Part shown: one piece after another, positions 37,937-45,348 of the stretch
Layout: every line of letters begins with the position of its first letter
Numbering within the stretch: the stretch's first letter is position 1
Source of the DNA: Arthrobacter pigmenti
Lineage (GTDB): Bacteria > Actinomycetota > Actinomycetes > Actinomycetales > Micrococcaceae
Length of the DNA stretch: 64,000 nt
Reading direction: 5' to 3'
Assembly (NCBI RefSeq): GCF_011927905.1
Contig: NZ_JAATJL010000001.1
Span: 744,001-808,000, forward strand
Position numbers and translations under genes: made by a program
The notes under the pieces: generated by a model
What the model was told of the DNA's origin: nothing
The model's database searches: none
The model's input: only the letters and a program-made list of their open reading frames with translations

Positions 37937-38925
37937 ATGAATTCGCAACGCCCCGCTGTGTCGTCAGAGGAACGCAACGCCCGCATCGCCGTCACGCTAT
38001 TTCCGCTGCTGGTTCTGGGCGGAGGCGCGGTAGCTCTGTTGATGCCAACTGCGTTCACAGGATTGGCCCCTGCATCAACCCGCTGCTGGGCGTCATCATG
38101 TTCGGGATGGGCCTGACGCTGACTCCTCCGGATTTCGCAGTGATCGCGAGGCGACCGATCCCGGTGGTGATCGGCGTCGTCGCTCAGTTCGTGGTGATGC
38201 CCCTGCTGGGACTCCTGGTCGCATCTGTCCTCGGACTTCCTGCCGCGCTGGCAGCCGGTGTGATTCTGGTCGGTTGCTGCCCCGGCGGCACGGCGTCGAA
38301 TGTTGTGTCCTACCTCGCGAAGGGTGATGTGGCACTGTCCGTCGCGATGACAACCGTGTCGACGCTGCTGGCTCCGATATTCACGCCGTTGCTGACCCTG
38401 TGGCTGGCCGGACAATACCTCCCGGTCGACGCCGGATCCATGGCGTGGTCCATCGTCCAGATTGTGCTGATCCCCGTTGCGCTCGGACTGGCCGCACGTC
38501 TGCTCCTTCCACGGCTCGTGGCGGCGGCACTGCCTGTCTTGCCCTGGATCTCGGTCGCAGCCATCACGCTCGTGGTCATGGCAGTAGTAGGCCTGAGCGC
38601 TGACGCCATCTTCTCCGCGGGCCTGCTTGTGCTGCTCGCGGTGATCCTCCATAACGGGCTTGGCTTTGCGCTCGGGTACACCGCAGCCCGGCTGTTCAAG
38701 CTCCCTGTTCGAGCCCGCCGCACAACTGCCATCGAGGTCGGGATGCAGAACTCGGGCCTGGCCGCGGGGCTGGCACGCACCCACATGACACCGGAATCGG
38801 CTCTCCCGGCAGCCATCTTCTCGGTGTGGCACAACGTCTCCGGTGCGCTGCTGGCCGCATACTGGCGCCGCCGGGGCCTGGCTGACGAGGTGCAGCCAGC
38901 ACCGGAAGCGGGCGTCGCCAGCTGA
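37937..38925 (+). pseudogene. Bile acid:sodium symporter family transporter, frameshifted
   Basis: The N-terminal part reads from ATG 37937 as NSQRPAVSSEERNARIAVTL then FPLLVLGGGAVALLMPTAFT and GLAP, the usual start of actinobacterial BASS/arsenite-permease-like proteins. The continuation INPLLGVIMFGMGLTLTPPD, with VGCCPGGTASNVVSYLAKGD and GMQNSGLAAGLA, lies in another frame. The join is near 38065-38075 (GGATTGGCCCCTGCATCAAC) and needs one extra base, so a 1-bp deletion or a sequencing error breaks the gene. Downstream, the frame is intact to 38925 with eight or nine membrane segments and the conserved family motifs. Restart at an internal codon would lack TM1. Substrate unknown. Confidence 0.78.
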
Positions 38926-38941
38926 GGCGGTCGACGCCCGC
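38908..38941. terminator. Hairpin over the symporter stop codon
   Basis: GCGGGCGTCG (38908-38917) and its exact complement (38932-38941) enclose the TGA stop, between convergent genes. It probably serves both directions. Confidence 0.6.
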
Positions 38942-38957
38942 TCGTGCGGTTGCCCGC

Positions 38958-40034
38958 TTACCGGTTGTCGTTGGCGTAGCGAACGCCGAGCTGTGCCCTG
39001 ACGCCGTCGAACATGCGCATGGTGTCGAGGGTGTGTTGCAGTGGCATGGTGGGGCTCTCCAGGAGTCCTGACTGGATGCAGCGCGTGGTCTCGCGGAGCT
39101 CGTACGCGTAGCCGTTGCCTACCCGTTCGAACTCCTCCACCCGCGATTCCCCATTGAAGGCCTGGATGACGAGTTCCCGCGGGTTATGAAGCGGAGACGA
39201 TGTCCGCAGCCACCCCTTGCTGCCGGCGACAGTGGCCTGGCTGGGCCCGGAAGCCACCAACGACGACGACAGCTGGGCCTGCGCCCCGCTCGCGTAAGTG
39301 AGGGTGAGCGCATTCTGTGCGTCGACGCCGTCGTCGTTCAGTGTGGCTTCCGCGGAGACTGACGTCGGGAAGCCCAAGGCGCCAAGCGCCCACGTCGTCG
39401 GGTAAACGGTGAGGTCGAGGAGGGCGCCGCCGCCTGCCAGTGGGTCCCACAGGCGGGCGGCGGGGTCATAGGTTGAGGGGAAGCCGAGGTCGGCCTGTAC
39501 CCAGCCGATCTCGCCGAGCTCGCCCGAGTGAATGATCTCCCAGGCACGGTTAAGGCTCGGCAGGAAGCGTGACCAGACCGCCTCCATGAGGAACAGGCCC
39601 TTCTCGCGCGCCAGGTCGATGAGTTCTTCAGCCTCTCGCGCGTTGACGGTGAAGGCCTTCTCGCAGAGCACATGCTTACCTGCCGTCAACGCAGCCTTGC
39701 ACACCTCGAAGTGCTGCCCGTGCGGGGTGGCGATGTACACCACGTCCACTTCCGGATCCTGCGCGAGGAGCTCGAAGCCGCGGGCGTCGTCGTCGTCGTA
39801 ATGGGCAGTCGCGAAGCCGTGGGTCTGCGCGAAAGTCCGTGCCCGTTCTTCGCTGCGGGAACTGACGGCCTGCAGCACGGCGTCCTCAAGTTGCGCCAGG
39901 TCCTCTGTCACCGATCGTGCGATGCCGCCGGTCGCAACGACGCCCCACCGCAACGGTTCTCCGGTGGCGGTGAAAGGGGATGGCGCACCGGGCTCGACAC
40001 ACGGCGGCACAGGGAAGCGGGTTTTTGGAGTCAT
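38958..40034 (-). CDS. Gfo/Idh/MocA-family NAD(P)-dependent oxidoreductase
   Basis: This protein has about 358 residues. Rossmann-type dinucleotide binding is seen at LRWGVVATGGIARSVTEDLA; the family core is VDVVYIATPHGQHFEVCKAA, AGKHVLCEKAFTVNAREAEE (the EKP-like motif reads EKA) and LFLMEAVWSRFLPSLNRAWE. The C-terminal domain has LLDLTVYPTTWALGALG. The pattern resembles the dihydrodiol-dehydrogenase/xylose-dehydrogenase branch of sugar oxidoreductases. ATG 40034 is preceded directly by GAGGAG, which is very close; GTG 40070 is an alternative with no ribosome site. It follows the MFS gene by about 39 nt and may belong to the ArsR-MFS operon. Confidence 0.88.
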   Translation of the reverse strand: MTPKTRFPVPPCVEPGAPSPFTATGEPLRWGVVATGGIARSVTEDLAQLEDAVLQAVSSRSEERARTFAQTHGFATAHYDDDDARGFELLAQDPEVDVVYIATPHGQHFEVCKAALTAGKHVLCEKAFTVNAREAEELIDLAREKGLFLMEAVWSRFLPSLNRAWEIIHSGELGEIGWVQADLGFPSTYDPAARLWDPLAGGGALLDLTVYPTTWALGALGFPTSVSAEATLNDDGVDAQNALTLTYASGAQAQLSSSLVASGPSQATVAGSKGWLRTSSPLHNPRELVIQAFNGESRVEEFERVGNGYAYELRETTRCIQSGLLESPTMPLQHTLDTMRMFDGVRAQLGVRYANDNR

Positions 40035-40073
40035 CTCCTCATACTTCCCAATCCTGCCGGTCGCGTCCACCCG

Positions 40074-41306
40074 TTACATCGCGCGATTCACCGCCGCGGA
40101 CCTCCTCCGCAGAACCAGCGGTAGCACGCTCAGGAAGCACAGCACCGTCATCGCGAGAATCAACATGCGGTAATCGATGATGCTCAACAGCGCCGCAGCG
40201 AGCACGGACGCGCCCACCTGCGGGACGTTGATCATCATGTTGGTGGCGGCGGACGTGCGTCCCTGCATTGCGGGCGGGGTTTCCTGCTGGCGTAGCGTAA
40301 CGAAGGCGATGATCGCCCACGGAACGCCGATACCCAGCAACACTGTGGAGCCAAGAACCACACCAAGCACGGGCACGCCGGAGCCGAAGACCGCCACGCT
40401 GAGCAGCAGGATCCCGACGACGATCGTCCGTCGGATGCCCAGCCGCCGGATGACCATGCTCGCGGTAAGCCCGCCGACCACTGACATCACGCCCTGGCAG
40501 CTGATGAGCACGCTGAGGAACTCCGGAGGCATGCCAAGGCCCTGTTCGGTGGTTGCGAAGATGGTGACGTTCAGGACGCCGGTCGCTCCGACGGCGATGA
40601 CCAGCGTCAGCAGAGCCGGGCGAAGCAGGGCGTGCGCGAACAGGAACCGGAAACCCGCGGTGCTGGTCGCCCAGAAGGACTCCTGTCCGCGCTCGTGCAC
40701 CGATTCGGCAACCCGCAGCCTACTGAGTACAGCTGCCGCAACGAGGAACGACACACAGGTCATCCCCACCACCCAGTCCATTCCCCACAGCCCCAGAATG
40801 CCGGCGCCGATCAGTGGCGACACAATACGCAGCCCCTGGTCGATGCTGCTGAGCATCCCGTTGGCTGGAGCGAGCATGCGGTCCGGCAGCAGGTCGCGCA
40901 GCACACCGGATTGGGCCGCCGCGGTCACGTAGGACGCGTTCGCATAGACAAAGATCACCACGTAGATGAGCCAGAGGTGGTCTGCGGAGCGCACCAGCAG
41001 CAGGGCCAGTACGACGACGGCGGCAGCCACGTTGGTCACGGCCAGCACCGGCACCCGTCGGAAGCGGTCGGCGAGCTGCCCGGTCAGCGGAGCCAGCAGT
41101 GCCGGGAGTCCCAGCGCCGCGAAAACCAGGCCCGCGGCCGCGTCGCTCCCGGTCAGCTGCTTCACCCAGATTGCGGCCGTGAGATAGAGCGCGGAGTCAC
41201 CGAAGTTGCTGAAGATCCAGGCCAGACCGAGCCGCCGGAAGGCCGGTATGCGCAGGATCTCGCGGTTGGTCGCGACGTCGGCGTGGGGCTGTACGTCGGC
41301 GCTCAT
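40074..41306 (-). CDS. MFS transporter, drug-exporter-like
   Basis: This 410-residue 12-TM protein of the EntS/MFS_3 type begins FRRLGLAWIFSNFGDSALYL. LTGQLADRFRRVPVLAVTN is the loop 2-3 motif, and VLRDLLPDRMLAPANGMLSS with PLIGAGILGLWGMDWV follows, as in multidrug or siderophore exporters. It overlaps the ArsR gene stop by 4 nt (ATGA), so regulator and pump are translationally coupled. Export of a toxic compound sensed by the regulator is the likely job; the compound is unknown. Confidence 0.9.
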   Translation of the reverse strand: MSADVQPHADVATNREILRIPAFRRLGLAWIFSNFGDSALYLTAAIWVKQLTGSDAAAGLVFAALGLPALLAPLTGQLADRFRRVPVLAVTNVAAAVVVLALLLVRSADHLWLIYVVIFVYANASYVTAAAQSGVLRDLLPDRMLAPANGMLSSIDQGLRIVSPLIGAGILGLWGMDWVVGMTCVSFLVAAAVLSRLRVAESVHERGQESFWATSTAGFRFLFAHALLRPALLTLVIAVGATGVLNVTIFATTEQGLGMPPEFLSVLISCQGVMSVVGGLTASMVIRRLGIRRTIVVGILLLSVAVFGSGVPVLGVVLGSTVLLGIGVPWAIIAFVTLRQQETPPAMQGRTSAATNMMINVPQVGASVLAAALLSIIDYRMLILAMTVLCFLSVLPLVLRRRSAAVNRAM

Positions 41307-41968
41307 TCGCTTTCCTTTGGGTCAGCGGCGCCGGCTTTGGCATCGGCGCCGCTGCCGTCAGGATCAATATTGAGCACCGCGAAGATCTGGGCGGGAAGAG
41401 AGCCCTCGGGACGCTGCTCGGGGTGTTGCCACCGGCCGTCAAAGCGACGGCTGAGCTCCAGGAGATCATCGCGGAACTGCCGGATTTCCTCGTGGGTGGC
41501 ATAGAAGCTCGAGCGCATGATCGAGGCGACATCGATGTCGTCCACGGGCAGTTGAGGAGCACGCTGTAGCCAGGACTGGATGCGATCCGCCTGGCGGTGT
41601 ACGTGGATGCTGGCCATCGCGGATACCGCGTGGACCGAGCCGGGCGCGTTCCTATCGATGACTTGCGAGCGGCTGTGCGAAACCGTCTTCCACGGCTTCT
41701 CCCGCCCGGGCCGGTCAACCTTCTCGATGTAGCCGTGTTTCGCAAGCATGCGCAGGTGGTAGGAACAGCTCGCGACCGATTCCCCGATTGCCGCAGCACA
41801 CTCTGTGGCGGTCGCTTCGCCTTTGTCATTCAGCACGTCGAGCAGTTCGAGACGCGCCGGGTGCGCCAGGGCTCGAATGCGAACCGGGTCGCTGACAACC
41901 TGTTCGTTCGCTGGCCCGCGGTAGGTGACGCCGTCAGGGAAGGTGCGGGCGCCGTCGCCGTTGGTCAT
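41303..41968 (-). CDS. ArsR-family winged-helix regulator with extended C-terminus
   Basis: This 221-residue protein has an N-terminal ArsR-type winged helix at about residues 25-100 (VRIRALAHPARLELLDVLND, TATECAAAIGESVASCSYHL, AKHGYIEKVDRPGREKPWKT), followed by about 120 residues that probably form the effector or dimer domain, as in other long ArsR-like regulators. No Cys cluster for metals is seen beyond one Cys in the HTH and one in TECAAA. It is the first gene of the operon with an MFS pump; a near-perfect palindrome 18 nt upstream is its likely own operator. Confidence 0.91.
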   Translation of the reverse strand: MTNGDGARTFPDGVTYRGPANEQVVSDPVRIRALAHPARLELLDVLNDKGEATATECAAAIGESVASCSYHLRMLAKHGYIEKVDRPGREKPWKTVSHSRSQVIDRNAPGSVHAVSAMASIHVHRQADRIQSWLQRAPQLPVDDIDVASIMRSSFYATHEEIRQFRDDLLELSRRFDGRWQHPEQRPEGSLPAQIFAVLNIDPDGSGADAKAGAADPKESE

Positions 41969-41985
41969 GCCACCCAGTATGGCTT

Positions 41986-42017
41986 TCTAAAGGACTCTTT
42001 AGCAAGAGTTCTTTAGA
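41986..42017. promoter_or_regulatory. Near-perfect ArsR-type operator
   Basis: TCTAAAGGACTCTT (41986-41999), a 4-nt spacer TAGC, then AAGAGTTCTTTAGA (42004-42017): 14-bp arms with one mismatch. It ends 2 nt from the stop of the carbonic-anhydrase gene and lies 18 nt before the ArsR start, overlapping the expected promoter. It is notably AT-rich against its surroundings. Confidence 0.8.
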
Positions 42018-42018
42018 A

Positions 42019-42540
42019 TCATTTTTCGAGAGTTGTACGATGTGCTGCGGCAAGCTCCTGATAGCGGGCGGCATTCTGCTTCACGCCCTCCAATTCCTCG
42101 TCGCTCAGTTCCCGCCGTACCCTGGCGGGCACTCCCGCCACCAGCGAGCGCGGCGGTATCTGGGTTCCTTCGAGTACGACGGCGCCCGCGGCCACGAGCG
42201 ATCCCTCGCCGATATTCGCCCCGTTCATGACGGTGGCGCTCATGCCGATGAGGCAGTCGTTCCCGATGGCGCATCCGTGGACCACGGCGCTGTGTCCGAT
42301 GCTCACGCGGTCTCCCACCGTCGTCGGGAAGCCGGGATCGGCGTGGAGGACGACGTTGTCCTGGAGGTTCGTGCCTTCGCCGACGGTGATCGATTCGGTG
42401 TCCGCGCGTACGCAGACACCGTAGAAGGCGCTGGAGTTCTCACCGAGCCCGGCGTTTCCGATGATCGATGCCGTCGGCGCGACGAACACGGACTCCGCGA
42501 TGGACGGTGTGTGGCCTGCGAATGTGATGATGTGTCCCAT
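42019..42540 (-). CDS. Gamma-class carbonic anhydrase-like protein
   Basis: This 173-residue left-handed beta-helix protein is of the CaiE/PaaY/gamma-CA group. Hexapeptide repeats run from FVAPTASIIGNAGLGENSSA to VLEGTQIPPRSLVAGVPARV. Metal-site histidines sit in VVLHADPG and IGHSAVVHG, and the early Arg in CVRADTESITVG matches the trimer Arg. It would hydrate CO2 as a cytoplasmic trimer, though many relatives are inactive or acyl-CoA-related. ATG 42540 gives the family length; a frame extended to 42795 reads non-homologous residues. Its 3' end abuts the ArsR operator. Confidence 0.9.
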   Translation of the reverse strand: MGHIITFAGHTPSIAESVFVAPTASIIGNAGLGENSSAFYGVCVRADTESITVGEGTNLQDNVVLHADPGFPTTVGDRVSIGHSAVVHGCAIGNDCLIGMSATVMNGANIGEGSLVAAGAVVLEGTQIPPRSLVAGVPARVRRELSDEELEGVKQNAARYQELAAAHRTTLEK

Positions 42541-42614
42541 GCGCTCAGCGTATCCGGTGCGAAATTCGGTCGATATCGTCTCGGTGGTGTTGATTTTAGG
42601 TAGCCCGGATCGAT

Positions 42615-42716
42615 CACGGAGCAATCCGGCCTGGTCTTGGACCAACCTCGACACAGTCGTGAGCAATCTGGACTGGCCGTGGACTGACCTGGGCCGCGGT
42701 GAGGGAAAGGTTGGAC
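42615..42716 (+). repeat. 21-bp period repeat array upstream of the AbiEi-like gene
   Basis: Degenerate units of GAGCAAYCYGGAC type start at 42619, 42640, 42661 and 42682 (exact 21-bp spacing), with a weaker one at 42701. They lie in the 307-bp non-coding gap between the carbonic anhydrase and the AbiEi-like gene. The same unit recurs after that gene. The rest of the gap up to 42847 shows nothing else I can name. Confidence 0.65.
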
Positions 42717-42847
42717 ACCTCAGTCTTATTTGGTCCCTGCGTTGGGCCGTCGGGCTTGCTCCCGGCCCTGACCCAATCTTGCTGACGTTATCCACATAGC
42801 AGACCTTTCGCCTACATCGAGGATCCTGCCGCGGTTAGCTGGAAACC

Positions 42848-43807
42848 ATGGAGGACTTCCCGATTCGAATCCGAACCAGCGCGGACAAGCCCTACGAGGA
42901 GGGGTGGCCGAGGGAGCTCGCCCGCCGGGCCAAGAACGGCGAACTGCTGCGGATCAGGCACGGATGCTACGTCGATGCACAGGGCTGGGGCCAGCTTGAG
43001 GACGAGCAGCGCTATCGCGGCATGCTCGCAGCTGTGACGCGGTCGGCTCGCCAGGTCCCCGTCTTCGGCGTGAAGACCGCCGGAGTTCTGTGGGGGCTTC
43101 CGCGCCCTGCTCTTCCTTCGGATGTTCAGGTAATGGTGCCGGTCGGGAGCGGGCGCAAGAGCGGTAACGGTGTTCACAGGATCACGGTTGATCCTTCCCA
43201 TCTGGACATCACCGAGCTCGGCCGGGACCTGGTCACGGGGAAGATTCAGACAGCGGTTGCTCTTGCACTAACCTATGACTTTCCCTGGGCAGTCGCCGTG
43301 ATGGACCGGCTGTTGAACGCCAAACCCCTGCCTGCCGAACTGCATCCCCAACCAGTAACCAAGGCGCAGGTCGCGGAGTGCATCGAGGATTTGCCTTCCG
43401 GTGTGAAGCGGCGCAAGGCATGGCGCGTCCTTAGTTTCGCCGATGGCTTGGCCATATATCCGGGAGAATCTCTGAGCAGGGTGCATATGGCTGAGCTCGG
43501 ATTTCCCGCGCCGGAGCTGCAGCATCCCGTAATGGACGAACGCGGCCTAGTAGCGAAGGCCGATTTCTATTGGAAGGACCATGCGCTCGTAGGAGAGTTC
43601 GATGGGCGCGGTAAGTATATGAAGCCGGAGTATCTGCAGGGACGGACTCCCGCGCAGGCCGTCATCGATGAGAAGAATCGGGAGAACCGCATACGAGCTA
43701 CAGGCAAGAACGTCGTTCGGTGGGAGTGGAATGAAGCGGTCAACCCCAACGCGCTCGCTCGCGACCTGACCAAAGCTGGATTGCCGCGGCTGAGTCGCGG
43801 CGCGTAA
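42848..43807 (+). CDS. AbiEi-antitoxin-like protein with endonuclease-fold C-terminus
   Basis: This 319-residue protein belongs to a diverse actinobacterial family often annotated as type IV toxin-antitoxin AbiEi-like. The N-terminal part (PRELARRAKNGELLRIRHGC, YVDAQGW) resembles the AbiEi winged helix; the middle has VFGVKTAGVLWGLP. The C-terminal third (ESLSRVHMAELGFPAPELQH, KADFYWKDHALVGEFDGRGK, EKNRENRIRATGKNVVRWEW) has the D...E-x-D-x-K pattern of very-short-patch/DUF559 endonuclease folds. No toxin partner is adjacent. Function is unknown; it may be a solitary nuclease or regulator. It lies between two arrays of the same short repeat. Confidence 0.8.
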   Translation: MEDFPIRIRTSADKPYEEGWPRELARRAKNGELLRIRHGCYVDAQGWGQLEDEQRYRGMLAAVTRSARQVPVFGVKTAGVLWGLPRPALPSDVQVMVPVGSGRKSGNGVHRITVDPSHLDITELGRDLVTGKIQTAVALALTYDFPWAVAVMDRLLNAKPLPAELHPQPVTKAQVAECIEDLPSGVKRRKAWRVLSFADGLAIYPGESLSRVHMAELGFPAPELQHPVMDERGLVAKADFYWKDHALVGEFDGRGKYMKPEYLQGRTPAQAVIDEKNRENRIRATGKNVVRWEWNEAVNPNALARDLTKAGLPRLSRGA

Positions 43808-43825
43808 AAGGCCGGTAGGGTTCAA

Positions 43826-43923
43826 GGTGAGCAACCCGGACACGGGGTGAGCAACCCGGACGCGGAATCGGCTAAGCCAGACCGAGGTGAGGGATATGCT
43901 GCTCACCTTTGTCTGGTTTGCTC
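43826..43923 (+). repeat. Repeat array downstream of the AbiEi-like gene
   Basis: GTGAGCAACCCGGAC occurs exactly twice (43827-43841, 43847-43861), then a weaker unit follows at 43870. On the opposite strand, related GAGCAAACCAGAC reads from 43923 to 43911 and GGTGAGCAGC lies near 43907. The unit matches the array upstream of the same gene. Confidence 0.7.
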
Positions 43924-43970
43924 CCGAAGCAGAAGTCAGCCGACGGGGGAAACGCCCGAGAAGGAACCAG

Positions 43971-44144
43971 TCAGTCCTCCAGCACCAATGCCTGGGCAAC
44001 GATCACGCGGTCCCCGTTGTAGGTGAGCGCAGGGGAGCCGTGCAGTCGGTAACCGCTTTCGAGGGCTTCGCTGACGCGGGCGCAGAACGCCTTGTCGTCC
44101 TGTCCGGTCAATACGCGGTAACGCAGGGGTGCTTCGTCGGTCAT
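43971..44144 (-). CDS. DUF1737 small protein
   Basis: This 57-residue protein starts at ATG 44144 behind GAGGAGG. It reads LRYRVLTGQDDKAFCARVSE then SGYRLHGSPALTYNGDRVIV and AQALVLED, the full DUF1737 signature (YRxLTG at the start, GYxLHGSPAxT in the middle, QALV at the end). Function is unknown; the family is often found beside folate or housekeeping genes. It lies 20 nt downstream of purU, same strand, and is probably co-transcribed. Confidence 0.88.
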   Translation of the reverse strand: MTDEAPLRYRVLTGQDDKAFCARVSEALESGYRLHGSPALTYNGDRVIVAQALVLED

Positions 44145-44164
44145 GGTTCCTCCTCGAAAAGGCG

Positions 44165-45046
44165 TTAGTTGAATACCACGGTACGCGTGCCGTCGAGCAG
44201 CACCCGGTGTTCAGCGTGCCACTTGACTGCCTGCGCCAGCGTCCGGCTTTCGACGTCGGCGCCCATCGCAACCAGCTGCGGCGCCGTCCGCGCGTGGTCT
44301 ACGCGAATCACTTCCTGCTCGATGATCGGCCCCTCGTCCAGCGCCGGTGTCACGTAGTGCGCAGTTGCACCGATCAGTTTCACCCCGCGCGCATGAGCCT
44401 GGTGGTAAGGCCGGGCACCTTTGAATGAAGGCAGGAACGAGTGATGGATATTGATGGCCCGCCCCACCAGCTGTGAACACAGACTGTCGCTGAGCACCTG
44501 CATGTACCGGGCGAGTACAACCAGCTCGATCTCATACTGGGCCACCAGCTCAAGCAACTTCGACTCCGCAGTGGCCTTACCGTCAGCGGTCACCGGCACG
44601 TGGTGGAACGGTACGCCGTAGAACGCAGCGAGGTCTGCTAGCTCCGTGTGGTTGGAAACGATCACTGGTACTTCGATCGGCAGCATCCCTGCGCGCTGCT
44701 GGAAGAGGAGGTCGTTGAGGCAGTGGGCGGATTTCGACGCCATGATCAACGTTCGCGCCGGTGTTCCGGCGACGTGGAGGTTCCAGGTCATCCCGAAGGC
44801 CTCCGCGACCGGGGACAAGTGCGCTGTGACGGCGGCCTGCGGCGAGGACGTGGTCATCGCGACCCGCATGAAGAAGGTTCCCGTGTCAGGGCTGCCGTAC
44901 TGCTGCGACTCGGTGATGTTGCATTCGGCTGCTACAAGCGCGCCGGAGACCGCATGCACAATGCCGGGCCGGTCATCGCAGGAGAGGGTCAGAATGAACG
45001 ACGACGGCGCGTTGCCGGCGCCTTCGGAAAGTACAGCGGAGGTCAC
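44165..45046 (-). CDS. purU: Formyltetrahydrofolate deformylase
   Basis: This 293-residue enzyme hydrolyses 10-formyl-THF to THF and formate, balancing one-carbon units. The N-terminal ACT domain (residues about 15-90, FILTLSCDDRPGIVHAVSGA) binds Met/Gly-type effectors in relatives. The formyltransferase domain has VPVIVSNHTELADLAAFYGV, LVVLARYMQVLS, INIHHSFLPSFKGARPYHQA (Asn-x-His catalytic) and HYVTPALDEGPIIEQEV (catalytic Asp). It is divergent from glyA across a 302-bp gap carrying the riboswitch, which reads toward glyA only. Confidence 0.96.
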   Translation of the reverse strand: MTSAVLSEGAGNAPSSFILTLSCDDRPGIVHAVSGALVAAECNITESQQYGSPDTGTFFMRVAMTTSSPQAAVTAHLSPVAEAFGMTWNLHVAGTPARTLIMASKSAHCLNDLLFQQRAGMLPIEVPVIVSNHTELADLAAFYGVPFHHVPVTADGKATAESKLLELVAQYEIELVVLARYMQVLSDSLCSQLVGRAINIHHSFLPSFKGARPYHQAHARGVKLIGATAHYVTPALDEGPIIEQEVIRVDHARTAPQLVAMGADVESRTLAQAVKWHAEHRVLLDGTRTVVFN

Positions 45047-45143
45047 GCTCCAAGGGTACCGGCCCCCAGAGCAAGCCCGCGGCGTCGGAAGTCACCGTCG
45101 GACATACTTCCCGCGCATCCCGCGGAGCCGGTAGAATCGGGAT

Positions 45144-45260
45144 GTCGCGACTGGCGTTAGGTGGGTAACCACCAGGAAGCGGCAAGTGCGCCGTTGTTGT
45201 ACGACGACGGCGCTCAAGCACCGACCACGGATCGCACGCCTGGGACGTAGGTCAAGTTGT
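45144..45260 (+). ncRNA. ZTP (pfl-motif) riboswitch in the glyA leader
   Basis: The leader carries the pfl consensus in order: CGCGACTGGCG (45147-45157), GGTGGGTAACCACC (45160-45173, a P2-type hairpin), GGAAGCG, a variable stem, then CGCACGCCTGGG (45233-45244). The GACTGGCG and CGCCTGGG blocks form the pseudoknotted ZMP/ZTP pocket in known examples, which sit upstream of glyA, folD and pur genes. Here the variable stem is 13 bp with G-U pairs: GCGCCGTTGTTGT (45188-45200) against ACGACGACGGCGC (45201-45213). A hairpin (ACCTGCTG 45261-45268 with 45301-45308) follows as a possible expression platform before the ribosome site at 45338-45343. It would switch glyA on when ZMP accumulates under folate shortage. 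Confidence 0.87.
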
Positions 45261-45348
45261 ACCTGCTGCAGTATGCATCCAACTTCGGGTGCAGCGAGCT
45301 CAGCAGGTAGCCTGACCTGTAGAAAGCCGCCACAACCAGGAGCCTCCC

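Noticed and set aside
38060-38080. Programmed -1 frameshift in the symporter gene
   Set aside because: There is no X-XXY-YYZ slippery heptamer or following pseudoknot that I can identify; a plain deletion is simpler.
42541-42795. N-terminal extension of the carbonic anhydrase
   Set aside because: It covers the repeat array and adds residues unlike the family; ATG 42540 gives the usual length.
45047-45348. Glycine riboswitch before glyA
   Set aside because: No tandem glycine aptamer core is seen, whereas the ACTGGCG/ACCACC/CGCCTGGG series fits the ZTP motif.
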